64,000 nucleotides of DNA. It comes from Micromonospora tulbaghiae. GTDB lineage: Bacteria > Actinomycetota > Actinomycetes > Mycobacteriales > Micromonosporaceae. Numbering within the stretch: the first letter of the stretch is position 1; each line of letters opens with the position of its first letter. Of this stretch, positions 39,368 to 46,254 are shown piece after piece. A model generated the notes under the pieces. It was not told the DNA's origin and ran no database searches. It saw only the letters and a list, made by a program, of their open reading frames with translations. A program made the position numbers and the translations under genes. The DNA lies in contig NZ_FMCQ01000006.1 of assembly GCF_900091605.1 (NCBI RefSeq), forward strand, positions 233,940 to 297,939, read 5' to 3'.

Positions 39368-39401
39368 GGGACCCCCGGCCGCCCACGGCGCCGGGGGTTC
39401 C
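39368..39401 (+). terminator. Hairpin terminator after mscS
   Basis: Arms around ACCCCCGGC (39371-39379) and GCCGGGGGT (39390-39398) with a 10-nt loop and extra outer pairing, shortly after the stop at 39353. Confidence 0.65.
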
Positions 39402-39591
39402 CGCGTTCGAGCGGCTTTCGGGCCGGACGGGTTTGGCCGGGCGGTTGCGGGGGACGTGGTGCGCACGCCCCGGATCCGGTGCCCGGCACCGGATTGCGGC
39501 GGCGGGCGGCCGGGTGGACCGGCCGCTCCGCGCAGGATTGACGGGCGGCGACTCCGGGCATACAGCGCGGTGATGACGAAAGGAGGACAGC

Positions 39592-40026
39592 ATGGCTGAC
39601 GTCGCGAGTCGCAGCACGTCGCGGACCGGGAGCGAGCCGTCCACCGCCGAACTGGTGCAGCGCGCCACCGAGCAGGTCACCCGCCTGGTGCGGGACGAGC
39701 TGGCCCTGGCCCGTGCGGAGCTGACCCAGAAGGGCAAGCACGCCGGGATCGGGATCGGTCTGTTCGGCGGCGGCGGGGTGATGGCGCTCTACGGCGCCGG
39801 CGCCCTGGTCGCCACCGTGATCCTGCTGCTGGCGCTTGTCATGCCGGCGTGGCTGGCCGCCCTGATCGTGGCGGTGGCGCTGTTCCTGCTCGCCGGGATC
39901 CTGGCGCTGGTGGGCAAGAAGCAGGTCAGCCGTGCCGTCCCGCCGGTGCCCGAGGCGGCGGTCCGCAGCGTTCGGGCGGACGTCGACACGGTCACCGCCG
40001 CGGTGAAGGACGGGAGGCGGGCATGA
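39592..40026 (+). CDS. Phage-holin-III-type (DUF1469) membrane protein
   Basis: This 144-residue actinobacterial holin superfamily III protein has a disordered start, an amphipathic helix (AELVQRATEQVTRLVRDELA, LARAELTQKG), and two long hydrophobic helices (GGGGVMALYGAGALVATVIL and WLAALIVAVALFLLAGILAL). The charged tail is VRADVDTVTAAVKDGRRA. Despite the name it is a chromosomal envelope protein, not a phage gene. AAAGGAGG precedes the ATG. It heads a three-gene operon whose stop and start codons overlap. Confidence 0.88.
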   Translation: MADVASRSTSRTGSEPSTAELVQRATEQVTRLVRDELALARAELTQKGKHAGIGIGLFGGGGVMALYGAGALVATVILLLALVMPAWLAALIVAVALFLLAGILALVGKKQVSRAVPPVPEAAVRSVRADVDTVTAAVKDGRRA

Positions 40027-40364
40027 CCGGTAACGGGACCGGGGACGTGGCGGCGCTCCGGGAGGAGATCCGCCGGACCCGGGTGGAGCTCGGTGAGACG
40101 ATGGAGCTGCTCGCGGCCAGGGCCGATCCGAAGGCGCTGGTGCGGCACTCCGCCGAGGCGGCGAAGGCGCGGATGCGTGAGCAGGCGTCGCTGACCGCGG
40201 CCCGGGTGCGCGGGCGGGCGGCGGAGCGGGCCCGGCTGGTCCGGGCGCAGGCGTACGAGAAGGGTGAGGCGGTCGGGCGCAACCCGTTGCCGTGGGCGGC
40301 CATCGCGGCCGGCGCGCTGGTGACCGCGGTTGTGCTGGTGATCGTCCGAGGGAGGCGCAGGTGA
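40023..40364 (+). CDS. DUF3618 membrane-anchored protein
   Basis: The 113-residue DUF3618 protein opens with the family's helix (VAALREEIRRTRVELGETME, LLAARADPKALVR), continues as a long amphipathic Ala/Arg-rich helix, and ends in a single membrane helix (LPWAAIAAGALVTAVVLVIV) with Arg-rich tail. The long helix suggests coiled-coil pairing with the holin-III partner upstream or with the membrane. The ATG at 40023 overlaps the previous stop (ATGA). Confidence 0.88.
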   Translation: MTGNGTGDVAALREEIRRTRVELGETMELLAARADPKALVRHSAEAAKARMREQASLTAARVRGRAAERARLVRAQAYEKGEAVGRNPLPWAAIAAGALVTAVVLVIVRGRRR

Positions 40365-40633
40365 GCGGGAAGATCGGCAAGGCGGCGTACCGACCGGTGG
40401 GGGTGCTGCTCGGCCTGGCCGCCGGTACCGTCGCCGGAGCGATCTTCCGCCAGGTCTGGAAGGTGACGGCGGGCGACGGTGAGGCGCCGAGCGCCACCGA
40501 CGAGGAGCGCCGCTGGGGTGAGGTGCTGGCCGCCGCGGCCCTGCAGGGGGCCATCTTCGCGGTGGTGCGGGCCGCCGTCGACCGGGGCGGAGCGGTGGGC
40601 GTACGCCGGCTGACCGGTCGCTGGCCGGACTGA
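40361..40633 (+). CDS. DUF4235 protein
   Basis: This 90-residue DUF4235 protein has two hydrophobic stretches (YRPVGVLLGLAAGTVAGAIF, LAAAALQGAIFAVVRAAVDR) separated by an acidic loop with the conserved ERRWGEVLAAA. It starts with GTG at 40361 overlapping the DUF3618 stop (GTGA) and closes the trio. The function is unknown; in many actinobacteria the three genes occur together. Confidence 0.87.
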   Translation: MSGKIGKAAYRPVGVLLGLAAGTVAGAIFRQVWKVTAGDGEAPSATDEERRWGEVLAAAALQGAIFAVVRAAVDRGGAVGVRRLTGRWPD

Positions 40634-40645
40634 CGAAAAGGCCGG

Positions 40646-40681
40646 AAAGGCCCCTTTCCCGAGCGTGGGGAGGGGGCCTTT
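40646..40681 (+). terminator. Hairpin terminator with U-tract
   Basis: Perfect 9-bp arms AAAGGCCCC (40646-40654) and GGGGCCTTT (40673-40681) with inner CCC/GGG pairing, directly after the DUF4235 stop. One of the few hairpins in the window ending in T residues. Confidence 0.85.
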
Positions 40682-40754
40682 CGCATGGCTCCGGCAGGGC
40701 CGCGCAGCGCCGTCCGCGCGACCTTCAGGTCACATGTCGGAGAATTTCGTCCGC

Positions 40755-40760
40755 TAGGCT
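40755..40760 (+). promoter_or_regulatory. -10 box TAGGCT of the cold-shock gene
   Basis: TAGGCT lies about 160 bp before the ATG at 40922. A matching -35 is not clear. Confidence 0.4.
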
Positions 40761-40766
40761 GTGCGA

Positions 40767-40921
40767 AGTTTTTGCGTACGTGGTTTGCTGTCTCACGCTG
40801 TTGAGAGACGCGTGGGTTGAGAGAAGTCTCCTGCATTGGGGGCCGCCTCAGGCGCCGCTGCTCGAAAACGGCCAATCGGCCGCACGGCGTGCTCGGCCGC
40901 CAGTTTTAGAAGGAGATACAC
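40767..40921 (+). promoter_or_regulatory. Long 5' leader of the cold-shock gene
   Basis: The putative transcript leader of about 155 nt contains several short inverted repeats (GTCTC/GAGAC near 40790-40810; CGGCC/GGCCG pairs at 40870-40905) and ends with an unusually strong AGAAGGAGATACAC ribosome-binding site. Long structured leaders of cspA-type genes are known cold-responsive elements; that use here is inferred. Confidence 0.4.
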
Positions 40922-41125
40922 ATGGCGCAGGGAACCGTGAAGTGGTTCAACGCTGACAAGGGCTTCGGCTTCATCACCGTCGACGGCGGGGGTGCTGACG
41001 TGTTCGTCCACTTCTCGGCCATCCAGTCCAGCGGCTACCGCACGCTGGAGGAGAACCAGCGGGTGGAGTTCGAGATCGCCCAGGGTCAGAAGGGTCCGCA
41101 GGCCGAGCAGGTCCGCCCCATCTGA
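40922..41125 (+). CDS. csp: CspA-type cold-shock protein
   Basis: This 67-residue single CSD protein has both RNA-binding motifs: [10 protein letters not shown] (RNP1) and VFVHFSAIQ (RNP2), after the invariant GTVKWFN. Length and ending ([11 protein letters not shown]) are typical of actinobacterial Csp proteins. It binds single-stranded RNA and DNA as a chaperone. GAAGGAGA at 6 nt before ATG 40922 suggests very strong translation. Transcription likely starts far upstream (TAGGCT at 40755). Confidence 0.95.
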   Translation: MAQGTVKWFNADKGFGFITVDGGGADVFVHFSAIQSSGYRTLEENQRVEFEIAQGQKGPQAEQVRPI

Positions 41126-41158
41126 GTCTCACCGCACCGGCCGCGCCGGCCGGTGCCG

Positions 41159-41192
41159 GAAGCCCCGCATCCCGCACGGGAGGCGGGGCTTC
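41159..41192. terminator. Hairpin terminator after csp
   Basis: Perfect 10-bp arms GAAGCCCCGC (41159-41168) and GCGGGGCTTC (41183-41192) with an inner CCC/GGG pair. It lies between convergent csp and the small membrane protein gene. Confidence 0.8.
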
Positions 41193-41207
41193 GCCGTGCC
41201 CGGCGCC

Positions 41208-41399
41208 TCAGCGGCGCCGTGCCCGCATGCCCCACCAGAGCCCGGCCAGTCCGAACAGGACGAGCACCGGCCCGGCCAGCGCCCAGATCCGCTGATCGCT
41301 GATCGCGCTGCCCTCGACGTACCCGAGGCCCAGCACCGTCCACAGCGCACCGAGCACCACGGCGAGCAGCCCCAGGGTGAGCCGGAACCAACCCCTCAT
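41208..41399 (-). CDS. Small two-helix membrane protein
   Basis: This 63-residue protein has two hydrophobic helices (FRLTLGLLAVVLGALWTVLG and IWALAGPVLVLFGLAGLWWG) joined by a short loop (YVEGSAISDQR), and an Arg-rich tail. GGAGGGGG lies about 5 nt before the ATG. Function is unknown. It lies between csp (convergent) and an aldo/keto reductase gene on the same strand. Confidence 0.75.
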   Translation of the reverse strand: MRGWFRLTLGLLAVVLGALWTVLGLGYVEGSAISDQRIWALAGPVLVLFGLAGLWWGMRARRR

Positions 41400-41481
41400 C
41401 GTTCCCCCTCCGACGACGACAGTCCCGCTCCAGCATGCCCGCCGCCGCGAGCGCCCGGCGATGCCGCGCCGGCCGGCCGGC

Positions 41482-42465
41482 TCACCACCGGTCGTGCACC
41501 TGCGGGCGGATCAGCTCGTCGTAGGTGGCCCGCACCGCGGCCAGCTCCACCTCGGTCAGTGCCGGCTGCCCGGCCGCCTCGGCGTTGCGCCGTGCCTGCT
41601 CTGGGGAGCGGGCGCCGGGGATCACCACCGTCACGCCGGGCTGGTCGAGGATCCATCGCAGCGCGAACTGCGCCATCGTGCGGTCGTCGCCGACCAGCGG
41701 CGCGAGCCGGCGTACCGCGGCCAGGCCGCTGTCGTAGTCGACGCCGGAGAACGTCTCGCCCACGTCGAACGACTCGCCGTGCCGGTTGAACGTGCGGTGG
41801 TCGTTCGCCGGGAACGTGGTGTTCTCGTCGTACCGGCCGGAGAGCAGACCGCTCGCAAGCGGCACCCGGGCGATGATCCCGACTCCGGCGGCAGCGGCGG
41901 CGGGCAGCACCTGCTCCAGGGGCTTGTGCCGGACCGCGTTGAGGATGATCTGCACGCTGGCCACACCGGGCCGGGCGATGGCCGTGAGCGCCTGGTCGCA
42001 GGTCTCCACGCTGACGCCGTACCCGGCCACGCGACCCTCGGCGACGAGCGTGTCCAGCGCGTCGAAGACCCGGTCGTCGGCGAAGACGGCGGTGGGCGGG
42101 CAGTGCAGTTGCACCAGGTCGAGCGTGTCGACGCCGAGGTTGGCGCGGGACCTGTCGGTCCAGGCCCGGAAATTGTCGAGGGTGTACGCCTCGGGCGTCT
42201 GCTCCACCCGGCGGCCCATCTTGGTCGCCACCGTCAGCCCGTGTCCGGGGCGGGAGCGCAGGAACCGGCCGATCAGGGCCTCGCTGCGGCCGTCGCCGTA
42301 CACGTCGGCGGTGTCCAGGAAGGTGACGCCCGCGTCGACGGCGGCGGCGAGCACGGCGAGCGCCGCGTCCTCGCTGACCTCGCCCCAGTCCGCGCCGAGC
42401 TGCCACGCGCCGAGTCCGATGATGCCGACGTGCCGGCCGAGCCGGTCGAAGCTGCGCTGTTCCAC
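41482..42465 (-). CDS. Aldo/keto reductase
   Basis: The 327-residue TIM-barrel NADPH reductase has the AKR landmarks: GLGAWQLGADWGEVSEDAAL, TFLDTADVYGDGRSEALIGR (catalytic Asp and Tyr), ATKMGRRV with the catalytic Lys, DLVQLHCPPT with the His, and VVIPGARSPEQARRN for NADPH. The substrate is unknown. GTG at 42465 has TAGGCT at 7 nt. The adjacent divergent methyltransferase promoter contains TACG-rich repeats (42509-42537) that could regulate both genes. Confidence 0.9.
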   Translation of the reverse strand: MEQRSFDRLGRHVGIIGLGAWQLGADWGEVSEDAALAVLAAAVDAGVTFLDTADVYGDGRSEALIGRFLRSRPGHGLTVATKMGRRVEQTPEAYTLDNFRAWTDRSRANLGVDTLDLVQLHCPPTAVFADDRVFDALDTLVAEGRVAGYGVSVETCDQALTAIARPGVASVQIILNAVRHKPLEQVLPAAAAAGVGIIARVPLASGLLSGRYDENTTFPANDHRTFNRHGESFDVGETFSGVDYDSGLAAVRRLAPLVGDDRTMAQFALRWILDQPGVTVVIPGARSPEQARRNAEAAGQPALTEVELAAVRATYDELIRPQVHDRW

Positions 42466-42472
42466 CCGGTCG

Positions 42473-42478
42473 AGCCTA
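42473..42478 (-). promoter_or_regulatory. -10 box TAGGCT, leaderless-type
   Basis: On the minus strand TAGGCT ends 7 nt before the GTG at 42465 of the aldo/keto reductase gene. Confidence 0.45.
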
Positions 42479-42508
42479 GTGAGCGGGTTGCCGTCGCGCG
42501 CGGCGGGC

Positions 42509-42537
42509 CGTACGGTCTAGCAAGACGTACGTACGGT
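42509..42537 (+). promoter_or_regulatory. TACG-rich repeat, putative operator
   Basis: The 29-bp stretch holds CGTACGGT followed 12 bp later by the palindrome ACGTACGT (42525-42532) continuing into ACGGT. It lies in the 84-bp divergent region between the aldo/keto reductase and methyltransferase genes. Repressors of the TetR type bind such symmetric sites; no regulator gene is adjacent. Confidence 0.4.
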
Positions 42538-42549
42538 TTGGAGGCTGTC

Positions 42550-43341
42550 ATGTGGGATCCGCGCACCTACCTGCGCTACGGCGACGAGCGCTCCCGGCCC
42601 TTCCACGACCTGCTGGCCCGCGTCGGCGCCGCGCACCCGCGCGCCGTGGTCGACCTCGGCTGCGGCCCCGGCACCCTCACCGCCACGCTCGCCGGCCGCT
42701 GGCCCGCCAGCCGGATCACCGGCGTCGACTCCTCCCCGGAGATGATCGAACGGGCGAGCGCCGAGGGCGGCCCGGTCACGTACGCCGTCGGCGACGTCCG
42801 CGACTGGCGGCCGGAGCCGGACGTGGACGTGCTGGTCGGCAACGCCGTGCTCCAGTGGGTGCCCGAACACCGCGACCTGCTCCGCCGCTGGGCGGGCGCG
42901 TTGCCGGCCGGCGCGTGGATGGCGTTCCAGGTGCCCGGCAACTTCGACGCTCCCTCGCACCGGCTGCTGCGCTCCGTCGCCGCGGAGGACCGGTGGCGCG
43001 ACGCGCTCGCCGGAAAGCTGCGCGAGGCACCAGTCGACGAGCCGGTCGGCTACGCCACGCTGCTGACCGACGCGGGCTGCGCGGTCGACGCCTGGGAGAC
43101 TACGTACGTGCATCTGCTGCCCGCCACCGGCACCGGCCATCCGGTGCTGGCCTGGATGGAGGGCACGGCGCTGCGCCCGGTCCGCGCCGCGCTGGACGCC
43201 GCCGGCTGGGCCGCCTTCCGCGCCGAGCTGGGGGTACGGCTCGCGCAGGCGTACCCGGTGCGGCAGGGTCAGGTGTACTTCCCGTTCCGCCGGATCTTCA
43301 TGGTGGCGCGTACCGGCGCCCGCGCAGAGGAGAACTCGTGA
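42550..43341 (+). CDS. tam: Trans-aconitate 2-methyltransferase
   Basis: The 263-residue SAM-dependent methyltransferase is of the Tam type. It begins with the diagnostic MWDPRTYLRYGDERSRPFHD and has the SAM loop VVDLGCGPGTLTATLAGRWP, acidic motif ITGVDSSPEMIERA, and VGNAVLQWVPEHRDLLRRW. Tam esterifies trans-aconitate to relieve aconitase inhibition. GGAGG lies just before the ATG at 42550. The deaminase gene follows by GTGA overlap, so the two are translationally coupled. Confidence 0.88.
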   Translation: MWDPRTYLRYGDERSRPFHDLLARVGAAHPRAVVDLGCGPGTLTATLAGRWPASRITGVDSSPEMIERASAEGGPVTYAVGDVRDWRPEPDVDVLVGNAVLQWVPEHRDLLRRWAGALPAGAWMAFQVPGNFDAPSHRLLRSVAAEDRWRDALAGKLREAPVDEPVGYATLLTDAGCAVDAWETTYVHLLPATGTGHPVLAWMEGTALRPVRAALDAAGWAAFRAELGVRLAQAYPVRQGQVYFPFRRIFMVARTGARAEENS

Positions 43342-44363
43342 CCGACCTGCCCACCTTCATCGCCGGACTGCCCAAGGTGGAGCTGCACGTGCACCACGTC
43401 GGCTCGGCCTCGCCCCGGATCGTCGCCGAGCTGGCCGCCCGGCACGAGGGACGCAGCCCTGTCCCGGCCGACCCGGAGGCGCTCGCCGACTACTTCGCGT
43501 TCCGCGACTTCGCCCACTTCATCGAGGTCTACCTCAGCGTGGTGGACCTGATCCGCGACGCCGACGACGTCTGGCTGCTCACCCACGAGGTCGCCCGGGA
43601 ACTGGCCCGCCAGCAGGTCCGCTACGCCGAGCTGACCGTCACGCCGTACTCGCACGTCAACCGCGGCATCCCGGCCCCGGCGTTCTGCGAGGCGATCGAG
43701 GACGCCCGCAAGCGCGCCGAGGCCGACTTCGGCATCGCGCTGCGCTGGTGCTTCGACATCCCCGGCGAGGCCGGGCTGCCCGCCGCCGAGCAGACGCTGC
43801 GGATCGCGCTCGACGAACGACCGGACGGGCTGATCAGCTTCGGCCTCGGCGGCCCCGAGATCGGGGTGCCCCGGCCGCAGTTCAAGCCCTGGTTCGACCA
43901 GGCCCGGGCCGCCGGGCTGCGCTCGGTCCCGCACGCCGGCGAGACCACCGGCCCGGAGACGATCTGGGACGCGCTGCGCGAGCTGGGCGCCGAACGGATC
44001 GGCCACGGCATCTCCGCCGCGCAGGACCCGGCGCTGCTGGCCCACCTCGCCGAGCAGCGCATCCCGCTGGAGATCTCGCCGACCTCCAACGTGCGCACGC
44101 GGGCCGTACCGAGCCTGGACGAGCACCCGCTGCCCCGGCTGGTCGACGCCGGCGTGCCGATCAGCATCAACTCCGACGACCCGCCGATGTTCGGCACCAC
44201 GCTCAACGACGAGTACGCGGTGGCCGCCCGGCTGCTGCGACTCGGCCCGGACGGGGTGGCCGCGCTGGCCCGCGACGCGGTCGCCGCGGCGTTCCTGGCA
44301 CCGGCCGAGCAGGCCCGGATCACCGCCGAGATCGACGCGTACCTGGCGAGCGCGGCGCGCTGA
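43338..44363 (+). CDS. add: Adenosine/aminodeoxyfutalosine deaminase-family enzyme
   Basis: The 341-residue metal-dependent deaminase has the TIM-barrel landmarks: the metal HxH at 17-19, HAGETTGPETIWDAL, ERIGHGIS and INSDDPPMFGTTL. Classical adenosine deaminases read HLHLDGS at the first metal site; this protein reads HVHHVGSASPRIV, a form I associate with Streptomyces-type aminodeoxyfutalosine deaminases of the menaquinone pathway. Substrate is therefore adenosine or 6-aminodeoxyfutalosine, with no mqn gene nearby to decide. It starts GTG overlapping the tam stop. Its last 44 bp overlap a small minus-strand frame. Confidence 0.85.
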   Translation: MTDLPTFIAGLPKVELHVHHVGSASPRIVAELAARHEGRSPVPADPEALADYFAFRDFAHFIEVYLSVVDLIRDADDVWLLTHEVARELARQQVRYAELTVTPYSHVNRGIPAPAFCEAIEDARKRAEADFGIALRWCFDIPGEAGLPAAEQTLRIALDERPDGLISFGLGGPEIGVPRPQFKPWFDQARAAGLRSVPHAGETTGPETIWDALRELGAERIGHGISAAQDPALLAHLAEQRIPLEISPTSNVRTRAVPSLDEHPLPRLVDAGVPISINSDDPPMFGTTLNDEYAVAARLLRLGPDGVAALARDAVAAAFLAPAEQARITAEIDAYLASAAR

Positions 44364-44595
44364 GCGGCCGTACCGGCGCCGGCCGCCGGGACAACCGGGG
44401 CGGCCGGCGCCGCGCGGTCAGCAGCAGCCCGGACAGCACCAGCGCGGACAGCGCGGCGGCGGGGCCGGGAGCCACGGGCGCGGGCCGGACGGGACCGTGC
44501 GCGAGCACCGGATCCTGCCAGGCCGCGAGCGTGAGCGCGACGCCCAGGCCGATGACGGCGGCCCAGCGGAGCAGACGACTGACGGCCGGTGGCAT
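44320..44595 (-). CDS. Putative small membrane protein (signal peptide plus one helix)
   Basis: A 91-residue frame that starts with a basic end and a hydrophobic segment (LLRWAAVIGLGVALTLAA), followed by a Pro-rich stretch, a second hydrophobic helix (AAALSALVLSGLLLTA) and a 35-residue Arg/Pro-rich tail. GCGAGG is 8 nt from ATG 44595. The last 44 bp overlap the 3' end of the deaminase gene on the other strand. Such overlaps lower confidence, and the tail may be a read-through artefact. Confidence 0.45.
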   Translation of the reverse strand: MPPAVSRLLRWAAVIGLGVALTLAAWQDPVLAHGPVRPAPVAPGPAAALSALVLSGLLLTARRRPPRLSRRPAPVRPLSAPRSPGTRRSRR

Positions 44596-44686
44596 GACGG
44601 TCACCTCGCGCCCGGGATCGACGGGGGAGAGAGCGCGCGCGACGGGAGCGAGGTGTGGGGGGACCGGACTCCCGCCGCGCGCATGA

Positions 44687-44728
44687 TCCGTCGGCCGGAA
44701 GGTCTTACGGGGCGTCCCGGCCGACGGA
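44687..44728. terminator. 12-bp inverted repeat downstream of the histidine kinase
   Basis: Perfect arms TCCGTCGGCCGG (44687-44698) and its complement (44717-44728) with an 18-nt loop, about 100 nt past the histidine kinase stop on the minus strand. It could terminate that transcript. Confidence 0.5.
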
Positions 44729-44739
44729 ACTGATGGGTT

Positions 44740-44758
44740 CTGTCAGCGATCCTGACAG
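44740..44758. promoter_or_regulatory. Dyad CTGTCAG-N5-CTGACAG
   Basis: Perfect 7-bp arms with a CGATC spacer (44740-44758) in the 3' region of the two-component operon and upstream of the small minus-strand membrane protein gene. Spacing suits a dimeric regulator. A nearby TTAAA/TTTAA pair lies at 44783-44797. Confidence 0.4.
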
Positions 44759-44829
44759 TTCACGCCGGTTTTTCGGCCGTCGTTAAACCACCTTTAAGGA
44801 GAACTTGCGCCCGTACACAGCCACGGGGG

Positions 44830-46254
44830 TCAGCGCGGGCGCGGCCAGCGCCGCCCGGGACGCGGCTCGCGTGCCTCCCGGGCCATCCGCCCGACCAGCC
44901 CGAACCGGTTCACCGGCCGGGGCGCCGCGTCCGGGTCGGCCAGCAGCATCACCACGCTCGCCCCGCCGAGCCGGGCCCGGTCGATGCTCACCGAACCGTT
45001 CGCCTGCAACGCGACCCGCTTGGCGATGTCCAGTCCGAGCCCGGTGGAGCCCTTGTCGCTCTCGCCCCGCCGCAACGCCCGGTCCGGGTCGGCGATGCCC
45101 GGCCCGGCGTCGTCGATGCGGATCGCCACCCAGCCGTCCCGGCGGCTCACCGCCACCTCGAACGCGGTGCCCTGCGGCGTGTACCGGAACACGTTGCCGA
45201 TCACCGCGTCCAGCGCGGCGGCCAGCTCGGCGCGGGGCACCGGCGCCGGGATCCGCAACTGCGCGCCGACCACCCGGTGCGGCCGGTTCTGGTCCCCGGC
45301 CAGCGCCGACCAGAAGACCATCCGGTCCCGGACCACCTCGCTCACGTCGCACGACGCCGGCGCGGTCTCCTGGGCGACCGCCTTGCGGGTCGTCTTGATG
45401 AGCTGGTCGACCTCGCCCTCCAGAGTGACGATCGCCTGCCGGATACGCCGGATGCCGCGCCGCCGGTCCAGCTCCGCCTCACTGAACGTGCCGATGCTCG
45501 TGTCGTCGGACTCCAGCGCCTCGGCGTCCAGCCGCAGCGCGGTCAGCGGCGTACGCAGCCGGTGCGACAGGTCGGCGACCAGTTCGTGCTCGTCGGCGCG
45601 CAGCGCCACCAGCCGTTCCGTCATCCGGTTGAACGCGTGCCCGGCCTCGGCCAGCTCACGCGGGCCGGTCGGCTCGACCCGTACCTCCAGCTCGCCGTCG
45701 CCCACCGCGAGCGCCGCCTTGACCAGGTCGCCGGTGGCGTCCACGGCCCGGGCCGCCACCCGGTCGACCACCGCGACCGCCGCGCCGACCAGCGCCAGGC
45801 CGATCGCGAGCAGCAGCAGCCAACGCCCGCCCTCGCCGGAGTCGAGCACCTCGTCGGGGACGAAGACCTCCACCACGGCGACCCGGTCACCGAGCACCAC
45901 CGGGTCCAGCCGCAGCACCCCGCCGTCCACCTCGGTCACCACCGAACGCCGCTGCGCGGCGGCGTCGGCCAGCACGCGCGCGTTCGCCCGGCCGGCCGAC
46001 TCGTCCGCGCCGATGCCGTGCACGACCGGACGCAGGGCCGGATCGTCGCCGGCCGCGGCGGCCACCGCCCGTTCGATCGTCGCGGTGTCCGTGCTGACCG
46101 CCAGCGCGCCGGTCACCAGCGCGGCCCGTCGGGCGGCGTCGGCCAGCTCCGCCTCCCGGGTCCGGTCGGCGAGGGTGAGCCCGAGCGGGACGAGGAAGGC
46201 GAGCGCGATCAGGCCGCACAGGCCGGCGGTGAGCCCGGCGAGCGTGAGCCTCAG
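44830..46254 (-). CDS. Sensor histidine kinase
   Basis: The 474-residue kinase has an N-terminal helix (LTLAGLTAGLCGLIALAFLV), an extracytoplasmic loop of about 125 residues, and a second helix (WLLLLAIGLALVGAAVAVVD). A HAMP domain follows, then the H-box ADLSHRLRTPLTALRLDAEA, N-box VIGNVFRYTP, G1 IDDAGPGIADPDRA and G2 STGLGLDIAKRVA. It phosphorylates the coupled OmpR-type regulator. No ATG, GTG or TTG precedes the first helix; CTG at 46252-46254, overlapping the regulator's stop (CTGA), is the only good start. The open frame to 46395 is regulator antiframe sequence. Confidence 0.87.
   Translation of the reverse strand: MRLTLAGLTAGLCGLIALAFLVPLGLTLADRTREAELADAARRAALVTGALAVSTDTATIERAVAAAAGDDPALRPVVHGIGADESAGRANARVLADAAAQRRSVVTEVDGGVLRLDPVVLGDRVAVVEVFVPDEVLDSGEGGRWLLLLAIGLALVGAAVAVVDRVAARAVDATGDLVKAALAVGDGELEVRVEPTGPRELAEAGHAFNRMTERLVALRADEHELVADLSHRLRTPLTALRLDAEALESDDTSIGTFSEAELDRRRGIRRIRQAIVTLEGEVDQLIKTTRKAVAQETAPASCDVSEVVRDRMVFWSALAGDQNRPHRVVGAQLRIPAPVPRAELAAALDAVIGNVFRYTPQGTAFEVAVSRRDGWVAIRIDDAGPGIADPDRALRRGESDKGSTGLGLDIAKRVALQANGSVSIDRARLGGASVVMLLADPDAAPRPVNRFGLVGRMAREAREPRPGRRWPRPR

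Noticed and set aside
35667-39737. 1356-residue minus-strand open frame
   Set aside because: It runs antisense through the lipoprotein, DUF1206, MscS and holin genes. No domain is recognisable, and the real minus-strand gene in that area is in another frame.
39592-40026. Prophage holin
   Set aside because: The family name is misleading; no phage genes are nearby, and the linked DUF3618 and DUF4235 genes are chromosomal actinobacterial markers.
40905-40921. Vector-like ribosome-binding site before csp
   Set aside because: AGAAGGAGATACAC resembles expression-vector leaders, but the surrounding sequence is native, so it is taken as a strong natural site.
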